A DNA stretch of 64,000 bases, from contig OX442314.1 in the NCBI GenBank assembly GCA_949358305.1, positions 58,599,369 through 58,663,368 on the forward strand, written 5' to 3'. Positions 49,504 to 59,899 of this stretch are shown piece by piece. How positions within the stretch are numbered: the first letter of the stretch is position 1; each line of letters opens with the position of its first letter. This DNA is from Strigamia acuminata (lineage: Eukaryota > Arthropoda > Chilopoda > Geophilomorpha > Linotaeniidae). The position numbers were made by a program, and so were the translations under genes. The notes below the pieces were generated by a model. The model searched no databases and had not been told where the DNA came from. It worked only from the letters and a program-made list of their open reading frames with translations.

Positions 49504-51585
49504 TCAATTAGAGCCAAAAGTAGCGTGGAACTCGGTAGCTTCCTCCTTAGTAAAACCACACCAAGACAACAACTTCTCAAATTCTTCTTCTTCATCGTCA
49601 AATGCTGAATCACCATCCACTGGCCAAAGAAAACGGCTAACCATAGTAGCCAATCTCTTTTTAAAATCGACAACTTCCTGAGCATTTGAAAGAATAAAAT
49701 TCAAGAAACTGTCGATCAATGGCCAGTCGTTTGTATCACCAATGGTATAAACAACCGTGCAAATGTGATGAGCGATGCAAGAACAGCTCTCTTTAAATTC
49801 CTCTATTTCCTCCTCCGTCCGAACGAATCGCCTCGCTGCACCCTCCACGAAATCCCAATTGATATCATCATAATCGCGTTCGCACATGAGAAACACAACT
49901 CGTGCCAATATTCTTCTAATTGTCTTTTCACTCCGATGTTCGAATAACTTGGAAATGGCGCCGGAATCTCTGCTCGAGCAAATGTCTAAACAAATCTCGC
50001 TTAAATTCTCCGTCTCGTCCGCAAAATCACTCGGAACCAACTGACGTCTCACTTCGGGGGAAATCAAATGACACCAACAAAGAAACCTATTTTGAAACAA
50101 CTCCGAGCTGTCGTTGTTAATCGTGTAGTCAAACGCCAGACGTTTTTTGAATTTGTCCACTTCTTGCGCGCTCGGAAAGCAAAAATTCAAAAAGCGATCG
50201 ATTTTCGGCCACTTGTTTTCGTCTCCGACGCCAAGAACGGCACAAACTGAGTGTGCGAGGGAAGACAAATCTCGCTTGAAAATCGCCATCTCTCGTTCAG
50301 AAGCGATGCACACTTTTGCCACGACCTCCAACAAATCCCAATTCAATTTGAAGCCGCTGTCGGCGGCCATGTTTTTCGAAACACACCTGGACAAGACTCT
50401 TCGCTTATTGTCGGCGTCGCGCAACAATAGTTGCATGTTTCGCAAATCTTGCGCGCAAAGTCCCTTACGTGAACCGTCGAAAAAAAATACAAACGTGTTT
50501 TCAAATACGCGTGCGCAACAACGAGTTTTAAGTTCGGTCGGAGAGTTTGTCAACAATTCCGTCAGACAGTCTTTGATCGCAACAATGTTGACGCATTTTT
50601 TCTGATAACTGGCTTTAACCAACGCGTCAAGCGTGCGTGGAAGATCGGAACTCGTGAATTGTTTCAACACGTGATTGACTGTCGGCGTGAAAAACTCGAC
50701 GAGCAGAAAATCGAACAAGAAAATGACGTGAAGTTGCGATCCGACGTTCGAAGACAAAACGGCGTCGACTTGCTGCTCGTTTAATTGGGAGAGTATAAAC
50801 CAGGCGACAGGAATTCCGAAAGTTTTGCCGACGCTTTCGCCGATTATAAATGCGATCAAAGCATCAAAGTGATTTCCAGGCTGGAGAAATTTCACGAGTA
50901 AATCGTTTCTGTCGTTGTCCGTCATCAGTGTCCAAAAATATTGCACCGCGCTCTGGTTAAAGCATAGCATGGACTTCGCACACATTTCGGATTTGGTGTC
51001 GGGACTTATGAGATTCGAGTCGATTCCAAACGAATGGTCTTTCCAAAAGTGTCGCATTCGGAATTTTAAACGCCCGTCGTGTGGTTCTGTGCCTTCCATA
51101 AGTAGTTCTAAATCGTGCGAATGTTCGTTCCAAAGTTCGTGCACTCGATCTTGCAAACAAAACATGCAAGAAATGTCGAATTTTTGCTCCATTGACAAAT
51201 CTTGCAATTGCGAAAGAATTCGCGCTGATTGGGTCACGTCCAGTCGTCCATTCACCGTCCAGCGGGTGCACTTAATTATGAATTTCATAAATCGAGGCTT
51301 GAGAACGCCAAACACGTTGTTCGTTAAGTGGATGAACCAATTCAAAAGTTCGTTTCCAACGTGTCGGATAAAAAGGTGTAACGACGGGTTGAAATATTTT
51401 GGAGTGGCCAAAACGTCCACTTGATTAGAAATGTCAATTTCAAATGTTGACCAATTATGGCGCAATGTGTTGTTTACATTCAAGTCGTCGTTATTTCGAG
51501 TTTTTAAATAATTTCTCCATATATGAACCGCAATTTCAACCGACGCAATGTGCCGGAAGCTTGGCACGTCCAGAATGAATTTCAT
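49504..51585 (-). CDS. Multigene-family member 3 (most complete paralogue, unknown function)
   Basis: 693 residues from ATG 51585 (MKFILDVPSFRHIASVEIAV), chosen because all three members share this start. Uninterrupted single exon. N-terminal half: LWRNY-like IWRNYLKTR, CTRWTVNGRLDVTQSARILS and FCLQDRVHELWNEHS. Middle: VQYFWTLMTDNDRNDLLVKF and LSQLNEQQVDAVLSSNVGS. The C-terminal half has two diverged repeats of about 190 residues, each with R.L.RV, (L/I)NWD(L/F)(L/V)E, a charged helix, then WP.ID.FLNF and AQEV..FKKRLA. The tail is acidic (FDDEEEEFEKLL). No signal peptide, membrane span or catalytic motif; probably an alpha-helical solenoid. Probably functional, since members 1 and 2 are truncated and this one is not. 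Confidence 0.82.
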   Translation of the reverse strand: MKFILDVPSFRHIASVEIAVHIWRNYLKTRNNDDLNVNNTLRHNWSTFEIDISNQVDVLATPKYFNPSLHLFIRHVGNELLNWFIHLTNNVFGVLKPRFMKFIIKCTRWTVNGRLDVTQSARILSQLQDLSMEQKFDISCMFCLQDRVHELWNEHSHDLELLMEGTEPHDGRLKFRMRHFWKDHSFGIDSNLISPDTKSEMCAKSMLCFNQSAVQYFWTLMTDNDRNDLLVKFLQPGNHFDALIAFIIGESVGKTFGIPVAWFILSQLNEQQVDAVLSSNVGSQLHVIFLFDFLLVEFFTPTVNHVLKQFTSSDLPRTLDALVKASYQKKCVNIVAIKDCLTELLTNSPTELKTRCCARVFENTFVFFFDGSRKGLCAQDLRNMQLLLRDADNKRRVLSRCVSKNMAADSGFKLNWDLLEVVAKVCIASEREMAIFKRDLSSLAHSVCAVLGVGDENKWPKIDRFLNFCFPSAQEVDKFKKRLAFDYTINNDSSELFQNRFLCWCHLISPEVRRQLVPSDFADETENLSEICLDICSSRDSGAISKLFEHRSEKTIRRILARVVFLMCERDYDDINWDFVEGAARRFVRTEEEIEEFKESCSCIAHHICTVVYTIGDTNDWPLIDSFLNFILSNAQEVVDFKKRLATMVSRFLWPVDGDSAFDDEEEEFEKLLSWCGFTKEEATEFHATFGSN

Positions 51586-51624
51586 GGTTGTGTGGTTGTG
51601 TGGGAATGACAAAGTAATCAATTT

Positions 51625-51806
51625 TCTGTCTTATCTATCTCTCTTGTGAACACGTTGTAAGAACGTTCCTCCGTACGTCTTTACGATGTGTAATAATCAA
51701 AGAAAGTTTAAAATATTGATGAAAAAGCTAAAATATTTTCATTTGATTTGCGGCTGCGATAATTTATTTAATCAATTGTTCTGTGGTGACAGAGCAGTTT
51801 TCACCC
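51625..51806 (-). promoter_or_regulatory. Conserved upstream region, member 3
   Basis: Contains GAACGTTC (51661-51668), the TTCACAAG block and a GATAAG in the TATA position; then about 120 bp shared with the region upstream of member 1 (22830-22972), ending at the common block TCTGTGGTGAC.GAGCAGTTT. Sequence diverges at 51807, where a retrotransposon gag relic begins. Confidence 0.5.
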
Positions 51807-52110
51807 ATGGAGTTCTGTGTCTACACCTTTCGTGTGTCCCGCCAGGAGGCGACGGAATCGCTGGACAAATATCAGATGAGACTGCGACAATTGACGGTAG
51901 GATGTGATTTTAATGATGATGATAGAGAAATTAAATCCCAACTGATTCTGGGCAAGAATATGAGTCGTTTCGGCGACAGGGATTACGTGACGACACTTTA
52001 ACTTTGAAACAACTGTTGGATTTGGGTCGGGGGTACGAGGCGTCTGAATGGCAGGCAAAACAGATGGAGGGAGGTGAAAAGGAAGCCATAAGTGACATTA
52101 ATTTGGTTTG
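51807..52110 (+). pseudogene. Gypsy-type gag relic
   Basis: EFCVYTFRVSRQEATESLDK followed by YQMRLRQLTVGCDF matches the (R/S)RxQxxxESxxxYxxxLRxLxxxCxF pattern of invertebrate Ty3/gypsy Gag capsid. After a frameshift near 51985 it continues as TLKQLLDLGRGYEASEWQAK. Only about 100 codons remain. Unrelated in sequence to the Gag of elements A-D. Confidence 0.6.
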
Positions 52111-53084
52111 GTTTGGTGAATGCATAAGCTTATTGCAAACAAGTTAGAAATTTATCTAACAGACTACAAATAGTCTGTTGCATAAACTCGCAGTTGGAAA
52201 CTGTGTATTGACAGCACAAGAAATTGGGACGTTGAAAGCAATGCAATCATGAATGTCACCATGCTGCTTCCATGTTCTTCCCTTAGTAACGGTTGGCCAG
52301 GTGTGGACAGTACTCACTAAGCTAGGTTCACACTTGTGTTCACAGTAGACGCAATGCAAGAAAACTGACGCAACGCAAGCTGCTTGCGTCCAAAAATTCT
52401 TGACGTTGATGCAAATTTCTGCTTCAACTCCAAGTTGAAGCATGCGTTCAAGAAAGTTTTTAGCTGTCTCACTTTTCCAGGTAGTTCATCATGTGGCACA
52501 ACACTGCATAATTGTTCAGTCTTCAGAGTAAAACATGAAAACACGTAACAGCACTGAATTTTGAAAGCTTACCTGAACTGTGGTGTGCAGATGATGACTT
52601 GGAAGTAGGAATAATACAACATAAGACAACATACTCCTAACAGAGTACAGTTTTCGGGTGATGTCTTCGAGCAATGTGGTCCAGCTGACTCGTCACGAGT
52701 AACTACATTCAATACTATTGCTTCCTTTTGAATGCAACAACTGACCAGCGATCAAAACAATGAACGATTAGGAGCCAAAAAAAAGAGGCAGGGGTACAGT
52801 TATTACTTTACCGCAACGGAGAAGAACTACATTCCGGATGGAGTGGACCTAGGAGTAGTTGGTATGTTGTTTTTGCCATCGTGTTTTAGCGCCATCTCTT
52901 GATGGGAATTGTTTCCCATCGTGGGTATTCTGAATTCCTTACATTGGATTTTTATTGTCTCGCTTCTGCCGAGAAAACTGACACATGACACAAAAGGCAT
53001 GTTCTTTTTTTTGTATGGGCGTACCAATACGTTTAGATTGAAACCTACGTACCGCACTATATGATTTCCTCAATTAATCGGTGC
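52111..53084. other. Intergenic, no gene seen
   Basis: No supported coding region. A near-palindrome ACGCAAGCTGCTTGCGT lies near 52372-52388 within a stretch of GCAACGCAAG-type short repeats; its meaning is unclear. Confidence 0.4.
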
Positions 53085-53310
53085 GAGAGTAGTGTGGTGT
53101 TTGGATGCCCGGATGGACGCGTTGCGCTTGCGCAGTACTTTGAACAATGGCGGCGGCGGGGAAGTACGTTACGCTTTTTGGTTCTCATTTGCGACGATTA
53201 TAAGCTGTTAATTTGATTGATTTTTCTCATTTAGGATTCGAAGAAACCTTTAGTGTACGATCGTAACTGGCTGGCGATGTCTCAACGTCGAAAGTAGGAA
53301 AAATACTCGC
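53085..53310 (+). promoter_or_regulatory. CpG-rich promoter-like segment
   Basis: Local GC and CpG rise in AT-rich DNA: GGACGCGTTGCGCTTGCGCA (NRF1-like TGCGCTTGCGCA) and AACAATGGCGGCGGCGG (YY1-like, with an ATG). A GTACGT donor-like site follows the ATG, and a TCATTTAG acceptor-like site precedes a 20-codon open stretch (DSKKPLVYDRNWLAM...), but the two do not join in a good frame. Could be the 5' end of a housekeeping-type gene. Confidence 0.3.
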
Positions 53311-53920
53311 TTAAAATTCACTCGTGTGTCATATTTTGTGTTTAAGTTCGGTCCCATGACGTGGTTTTATGTAAAATTTTTTCCCTTCAATTAATTCGAG
53401 TGCTATTATCGCGTTGGTCGTGTGTGCTAATTCAATGGCAAAATCTCGGATCGGGGAGAATTCTGGAATTTTTACGGGAAATTGGATTTTGTAATTTTTT
53501 AAATTCGGGAGGCCTTAGATGAATTTGATTAATTCAGTTTTAATGTTTTGTGGTCCATTTCGTTAATACTTTTGCTATCTTGTTGCACGACATGAGGTAC
53601 TACATTACCGTACATTTATGTGCACATTACTATTACAAAACCATTTAGATTCAAAGGAATGAATTTGAACTCATTTCCTTGACAAAAACAAGCTAGTGTG
53701 GGTTAAAGCTTATTAACAATTCGAATTTTATGTAAATCACATTTCCATGTAGTGGAAAAAGTGTGTGTTTGGAGTGAAAAAAATAGACCATTTTTATGCG
53801 TACAAAAATGTATTCGATACGGTAAATACGAGTTAGGATAGGAAGTGGGAAATGACTAAAACGAACGAGTGAGTGCTGCGTTTAAATTTTTATAAACACG
53901 GATTGAACAAATAGGGTTAA
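53311..53920. other. AT-rich, no gene seen
   Basis: No open frame or structure worth naming. Confidence 0.4.
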
Positions 53921-54040
53921 ATTGTTTCGCTTGCTTTGCAATCGGATGAAGTGTTCAACAAGAGCAAATATTGAGAGACTGGTCCAAAAATAGCAATAAT
54001 CGATCCGCTTTTGGCAACTAAAAAGGCCGCTTTCATCATT
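53921..54040 (-). pseudogene. Decayed duplicate of the DEG/ENaC C-terminal exon
   Basis: Minus-strand sequence parallels 56102-56165: GGATCGATTATT.CTATTT then a GACC.GTCTCTCAATAT run, encoding the GSII(A/S)I...SLSIF region but with a frameshift in the W-x-G-x-S part and no cysteine-rich segment. Short remnant. Confidence 0.5.
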
Positions 54041-54948
54041 TTCATGACCGATGTTAATACTTATTCCTTAGACGTCTGAGCTTTTGCCACATCTCAAGTT
54101 TAATTACACCTTATTGTGTTGATTGATTTATGAGTTGAAATGGTTCAGTGTGTTTTCCTCTGTGGGCTTCTGTAATCAATATTTGGAATACGATAATGAA
54201 TTTTAGATCATTAAATTTTTATTCGTGAATTAATTACTACATACAGAATTTGTGTGCATTACAAACATCAATGATTTTTTAAACGTATGTAATAAGTATA
54301 CATAAAAATAATTTGAAGTTTGAATGACATGTTTTCAGCAAGGATTAAAGTGTGTATCTACCAATTTACAAGTATTTTTTAATTTATTAGTTTATGTTAG
54401 TGTCAAATTTAAAATACATTTCGAGAAGAAGGAATTAATTTGAATAAATTTGCTTTAGAAAAACAAGTGTGGGGAATAAGTAGTTTTAAACATGAGATTA
54501 TTAAATAAGCAATACAACACTGGTTTTTAATTATTTGCAAAAATGATTGTGCCATTTAGAAACTCCAATGTGTTTAATGTGACATACATTTTTTTTCCAA
54601 CGATTTCTCGTAAATTAATTCAGTGTTTTGTAAGTGCATTACCACAAATAGAATTTTCTGTGCATTAGGAAACAAATAATTTTAACATATGAATAATTTG
54701 AATGCATAATTTCAAAAATTTAAATTATTTTGTTTACATTGATGTGTGGGTTAAATTGATGTCATGATGTGCATATTACTTACATATCTATTTAGAACAG
54801 AAGGAATACATTTAAACTCGTTTACTTGACACACAATTTATTTGATTAGAATTATGAATAATTTTTTAATCGTAACAATAATTAGAATGCATGTTTTCAA
54901 TAAGAACTAAACTGTTTCAATCATTTTTTTTAAATATCTTAGTTCACA
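54041..54948. other. AT-rich, no gene seen
   Basis: No coding or structural signal seen. Confidence 0.4.
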
Positions 54949-55072
54949 ATGGGAGAAATGTATGTGCACATTGCACACACAAAACCATTTAGAGATGATG
55001 AAACAAGAACACTTTTTCTTGAACAAAACACAGTATGGGCTAAAGATGGTTTAAATAAGCTTAGTATGCATA

Positions 55073-55459
55073 CTCTAACTCACGACAAGGTTGTCCCCAC
55101 TCCCATTGGCCGAGCCATTACACCTGTGCAGTGCTACAACAAAGTAAGGCAAAACACCAGAATTGCATTGATAAAATAACCAATAAACAATTCAAAAATT
55201 GTTTGATTTTCTGACAAAACAACCAATAAACTGAACACACATGTATGTCGAAATGAAAACAACATAAAACTGTATCTTACAAATGGAAAAAAACATTTTA
55301 CTATAAAATAAATATAAAATTACATCATTCTAATAATTAGAATAATGAAAACAATTAAAAATAAACAAAACTACTTTTCCTCGTGGTAGTACACAGTCTC
55401 TAGTTAGGAGTGACAAAGCTCGGCCAATAGGAGTGGGGACAACCTTGTACGAGTTAGAG
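55073..55459. repeat. Inverted-repeat-bounded segment (possible MITE)
   Basis: Arms 55073-55115 and 55418-55459 are inverted copies with about four mismatches, both containing ACAAGGTTGTCCCCACTCC and TTGGCCGAGC. The 76-codon plus-strand frame at 54949-55179 overlaps the left arm and has no recognisable domain. Confidence 0.5.
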
Positions 55460-56101
55460 TTGAGGTAAATCAAGTTGGGAATACAACACGAGAGAATTTA
55501 CAAAAAAGCTTATACCCATCCACATTTTTTCTAATGATCGTTTATTTAGCCAGAATTTACATTTTTAGTAATTTTAAAAACACGAATCATTGCATCATCG
55601 CATTATTTTGTTCTGCATAGCCGTGAGAATTGAATGAATTTGTGAATACTGGTAGTACAAGAAAGGAAATCCATACATTTTGTCGCCTCAGTCGACGAGG
55701 GTTTTTAACAGTGCAGTGGGACAAATCTCTTGCTCAGTTTGCGCTTACTACGCCTTAACCCCGGGGCACTCAAAAGTAAACAGTGTGATTGGAATTACAT
55801 TCATGAGCAAAAACTGTGGACAAAGGTGAAAAAATAGCCACGAAATGATTGGCGAGGAAATGCTTAGTAACAATTAGAATGTATGGAAATCAGGTGATCA
55901 GTTCGCAGTGAAAGAACTACCGGTAGATCATTTTTGAGGTGTACAAGAATGCATTTCGATGTAGTAAGTTACATTTGAGTTACAAAGTGGAAAAGAGTCA
56001 ATGTAAAACTGTCTACAAGAGTGCTTTTGTTAGAACAAACAGGTTTAAAAAGTTAAAAGAAAAGAATTTTTTTTATAATAATTCTGTGGTTTAGTTTGCA
56101 A
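55460..56101. other. Intergenic, no gene seen
   Basis: AT-rich. Its right part shares short blocks with 53820-53940, consistent with the duplication of the DEG/ENaC exon region. Confidence 0.35.
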
Positions 56102-56438
56102 TCAATTGAGATGTTGAATGAGAGAAAAGATTGAGAGACCGGTCCAAATGGAAATAATCGATCCAATTTGACACAGCAATTTGACAGTGCTAATTTTCTC
56201 TTCCTCTTTAATTATTTCTCGAATGTCGCTTTCAACTTTAAAAAAATAGTCACAGTGAAAATCATTCTCGTGTTTTTTTACTTCAGGCATGAATATTGTC
56301 TCTTGACAGCGTTTCGAACAGGAACAGTGTGTGTGTGGATTCGTCTTGAATAGTGTCTCCAAATATATATTGTGAGTGAGTTTAGCAGTTTCTTGAGTCA
56401 AGCAGAGAGATGGATTACTTTTTTCCATAAATGGCAAT
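56102..56438 (-). CDS. DEG/ENaC-family cation channel, C-terminal exon
   Basis: Begins after a GTTAG acceptor (56439) and runs to TGA at 56102. It encodes the last extracellular cysteines (HCSCSKRC, HCDYFF) and the second membrane helix with the family signature: LLCQIGSIISIWTGLSIFSL. The G-x-S (GLS) corresponds to the selectivity filter of degenerin/ENaC/ASIC/pickpocket sodium channels. The cytoplasmic tail is very short (IQHLN). Upstream exons are not identified: a 57-nt intron to a donor at 56495 would create an in-frame stop. The piece may therefore be a partial duplicate rather than part of a complete gene; a decayed second copy is at 53921-54040. Confidence 0.65.
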
Positions 56439-57280
56439 CTAACAATACGACAGATTTTGGACAAGTTAATGTTTTTGCATTAAGCCTAAGCTTACCATTT
56501 GTCCATTTCCCCCCGAATATAACAGCAAACAACACCAACACCATTATGTATATGAAGTGCTGTTCTAATCGAATTATTTGTAAACATTTTAAAAGGCGGG
56601 TTTTTGAATAATTTCCCATATATTAACGTTTTGTTGTTTTCGGGGGAAGATGGTATAGTATATGCAAGCTGATTGCGGGCTAACGTTCGAACTCCTGTCA
56701 GGCTACAGAGAAACACTATAGCCATAAAACACTGGCTGTCCTTGTTAATCAAGTTTGAAATCAAAAGATATTTTTGTCACTCCAAAGCCAAGAGAAAATG
56801 TTTAAGGGTTTACAAGTCCGGAAAGATGGCGATTGTATCTCACAACTAGCGGTTCCGAATTTCTTGGATTCTAAGACATCATCCATTGTAAACCGCATCC
56901 CGTTTTTAGAGATGTTTACATGGAAAAAAAGAATGTTTGCTAAGCTGCTAGCCGCATGTTTGACATCTCGTTCGGAAGAGTGTCTTACACATTCTAAAGC
57001 CGAGTTCAAGTGCAACATTTACAGTACTTGCATCGCATAAGAACTACTTTGTGTCAGCAATGCGCATTGGCTGAAGCGCGTTGTAATTTCGTGCGTCTTA
57101 ATTTGGTCAGTTTGAACACACGACGCACGGATTGAAATACTTCAACTTGAATGCACGTTCACGTGATTTTCAAATTGGCAGCGCCCATCAACAATGACTT
57201 GAAAACGTGGGCAGGGAAAAAATTGATAGAAAATAAAGAAAAGCTAACTAATAAAGGGAATTTTTAGAAATACAAAATAC
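56439..57280. other. Possible upstream exons, unresolved
   Basis: Minus-strand open stretches at 56492-56764 and 56761-57018 have protein-like composition but no motif that confirms them as channel exons. Confidence 0.25.
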
Positions 57281-57281
57281 A

Positions 57282-57308
57282 AAATAAATAAATAAATAAA
57301 TAAATAAA
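57282..57308. repeat. (AATA)n microsatellite
   Basis: About seven AATA units in an A-rich stretch. Confidence 0.9.
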
Positions 57309-57808
57309 CTAATATTTTTTTAAATTGCCTTTGCTTTGAATCAAAGGGTTACGGTATGTCAACTAGACAATCAGTCGGAGCCAATTTAGTATGTTTCAGT
57401 GAAATGAGCTGGGGGGATAGTTGAACTGTAGACGCCAGTTATTCCCATATTTCCGGTCCACATGTCACAACTTCACAACTTTATTTGGTGATGCTCGGTC
57501 AATTGTTGCTGATTAATTGTCCCCAAACCACCCAGACTACTTAGCTGTGAGCACCATGCAAATTCACCATGTTACTTTCTTCCCTTTGTGGTGAATTCAA
57601 CTGATAGATGGAAACCAATGGGTTGAGATTGAGAACATACGTACTGGCATTTGAATGGTTGCTCCTGCAGTTTGTCCGCATAACATTTGGATTCGCATGC
57701 TGAAACTCGCTCGTTTGTTGCACAAGGGCTTTTTGGAGTATTCACCCGAACCAACTAGAAAAAGTTAATTAATATTTCAATATCAGTGCGCTTTGTGTAA
57801 GCACACTC
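57309..57808. other. Intergenic, no gene seen
   Basis: Short minus-strand frames near 57541-57754 have no recognisable motif. Confidence 0.35.
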
Positions 57809-58248
57809 TACTCTGTGTAGCCCAGAAGTTTTGTCCAGTCTATAAACCGTCTGGACAAATGGCATACCGTATGTCCGGACTAGAGACGTAGAGAGAGTTA
57901 AAAAAGTAATCTTCCCTACATTAAAACAATTGGAAAATCTACGCTAAAATCAGTTTGGATGCAAGAAGCAATACAAATGAATACAAACACCAGGACAAAC
58001 GCCAGATTCACAAAGGTTGAAAACCGAATTTTCCGCTAAGGGATAATGTGCAAGTACATCATGTACATGCGCATTACGTGACGAACGTGCACATTACTTG
58101 ACTTATGCGCACATTACATAACTTTTAGACTTCTAAACCTGATGTTTAGAAAGTCTAATGAAACGGTTCTGTCTGTCTGTCAGTCCGTCATCACGGACAA
58201 CTGCAATAAACTCAGCATACCTATATTAGTATCCTATGGTATTTTCAG

Positions 58249-58306
58249 ATTACGGTAATGACGTCATAGGAAGTCATATGACGTCATATGACGTCATTTC
58301 CGTAAT
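58249..58306. promoter_or_regulatory. Palindromic cluster of CRE/ATF sites
   Basis: Three perfect TGACGTCA sites at 58259-58266, 58279-58286 and 58289-58296. The outer 20-nt arms ATTACGGTAATGACGTCATA (58249-58268) and its partner at 58287-58306 are inverted with one mismatch around an 18-nt centre. Confidence 0.65.
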
Positions 58307-58352
58307 TTTAATGGAATAGACGGCTTAGACGTGAGACAGACGGACTTTCTTC

Positions 58353-58606
58353 GTGACCTCTACATCACGCATTTGCGACGAGTTTAATCCCGGGAAATGG
58401 GAAATTATAATGACGGGAATGCGAAGATGCGTACGATTTCCACCACAGTTGACGTACGAGTTGTGTCACACGTACGTTCGTTTTACGCGATCTGTTTACA
58501 TCCCGGCACGGCGTATTACGCGCACTTGGCGGCGTTCTGGGCGAGGAAGCTTTTGGAAAATCTTAAGAAAAGGTTTGTGGTTAACCAATTGTGGATAACC
58601 ATTTGA
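58353..58606 (+). other. CpG-rich open stretch, possible exon
   Basis: Two overlapping plus-strand frames (58353-58598 and 58397-58606) in unusually CpG-rich sequence inside the inverted-repeat element. Neither shows a domain. The openness may simply reflect GC content. Confidence 0.25.
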
Positions 58607-59056
58607 ATGATTTAATTGCGAAATTGGTTGTTTTGTGTAGTTAATTTATTATTATTTCAGTTCGATGGTGACACGTAACATTAAGGAGTACCGCAAATCA
58701 AATTATGATTTAAGTTTTGATTTGGGTTTCTTTAATATATTGGGGTAACAAACTATGGAAATTTTTCTTGGGTCGTTTTTTTTTTAAATTATGGGCAGAG
58801 TTTAGAAGTCTAATATGTAATGCTTCCCTGCATTACAAATGTTTACTTGTTTTCATTATAAAATCTATACGGTATTATTTTTTGTCCGCACCATTCAGTG
58901 ATTTTTCTCTATACGAGACGCATTGCTTTGTCCGGAGTCCGAAACAGAGAGCTGTCTGGACTGCGTAGCAAATTTGCGATTGCTGACTATTGTTTGGGAT
59001 TGGGTGGGTCCCTGCCAACTAGTCCGGACGGCGCTACGTCTGGGCTACACAGAGTA

Positions 59057-59590
59057 CATTTTACTATAAACACAACCGATTGACGAGAAATATCGACAAA
59101 AATTCTATTCAAGTTGGACAGGTAGAAAATATATTTTGGGTGAAAGATTTCATTCTGCGGTAGAATGAAGCTCTGGAATAAATTAAATTATATTAAATTA
59201 ACCCAGTGGAGTTTAAACGGAAAACACAAACGATCTTACTGCTCGATCCACTTTGAATTTGGGCTTGGCGTGAGTTGAAAGCCATAAAAACAACATATTC
59301 TTTGAAGAATATGGTCGATCATCTGTAACAATTCAGAAGTGAGTGAAAAACATTAATAGTTTCTTGTACAGTAAACCCAATTCTATTTTTAAAGGCTATG
59401 ACGGTCACGGCCTTCTCCACTCGATATAACGACAATTTCGCCAATAGATGGCGCTGACGACCAAAAGTGGCAAATTCGAACAGAATTTCCAGTTTGATGT
59501 AAAATCACATAAAATGCAACTTTTATGTGATTTCAATGTAGAGAATCAACTTTATCTTTATTTATTGAAGTAAATATTGATATTAAACTG
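59057..59590. other. Intergenic, no gene seen
   Basis: Contains a CATATTCTT/AAGAATATG hairpin at 59294-59313 and nothing else of note. Confidence 0.4.
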
Positions 59591-59892
59591 TTTTGTGACA
59601 ACTCTTGTCAAGTTATCACAAAACTAGGTTTAGGGGATTAACTCACCCCTCTGCACCTGCTTCCAGCTCGGACCCCCCTTGGTTAAGTTGAAAGACTTAA
59701 TCCAAAAGTGTTCCTCGCTATCCAGTTCCTGTCCTGACCTAGCAGAGAGCTATGGCCTGTGTATCCAGTTCCTGTTGACCACCTGGACTGGAAATGTGTC
59801 CTGAGTATCCCATCACTCTGACCAGTGATTGGAGGGATTCAGGGGACCACTGCTCTCATTGGAGCAATGGTCAAGCTATTGTCCACCATGAG

Positions 59893-59899
59893 TATATAT
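59893..59899 (+). promoter_or_regulatory. Element E LTR TATA box
   Basis: TATATAT 300 bp into the inferred LTR. Confidence 0.45.

Larger units (their letters stand above)
57809..59056. mobile_element. Non-autonomous DNA-transposon-like element with inverted ends
   Basis: Perfect 18-bp inverted repeats TACTCTGTGTAGCCCAGA at 57809-57826 and 59039-59056, plus inner inverted GTCCGGACTAG (57873-57883) / CTAGTCCGGAC (59019-59029) and further GTCCGGA/TCTGGAC motifs near both ends. 1,248 bp. Inside are short repeats of a (TG)CGCATTAC(G)TGAC type (58045-58120), a CRE palindrome and a CpG-rich stretch at 58330-58590. No target duplication could be fixed, so it could also be a larger element's edge. 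Confidence 0.5.

Noticed and set aside
52360-52390. GCAAGCTGCTTGC palindrome as a transposon end.
   Set aside because: No partner inverted repeat or target duplication could be found.
53085-53310. Joining the ATG at 53145 to the 20-codon stretch at about 53236 as a two-exon gene.
   Set aside because: The only good donor leaves a phase that hits a stop after a few codons.
54949-55179. 76-codon plus-strand ORF as a host gene.
   Set aside because: Overlaps an inverted-repeat arm and has no homology or splice support.
56439-56495. A 57-nt intron linking the DEG/ENaC exon to sequence upstream.
   Set aside because: Sites fit GT-AG, but joining creates an in-frame stop and the upstream piece lacks channel motifs.
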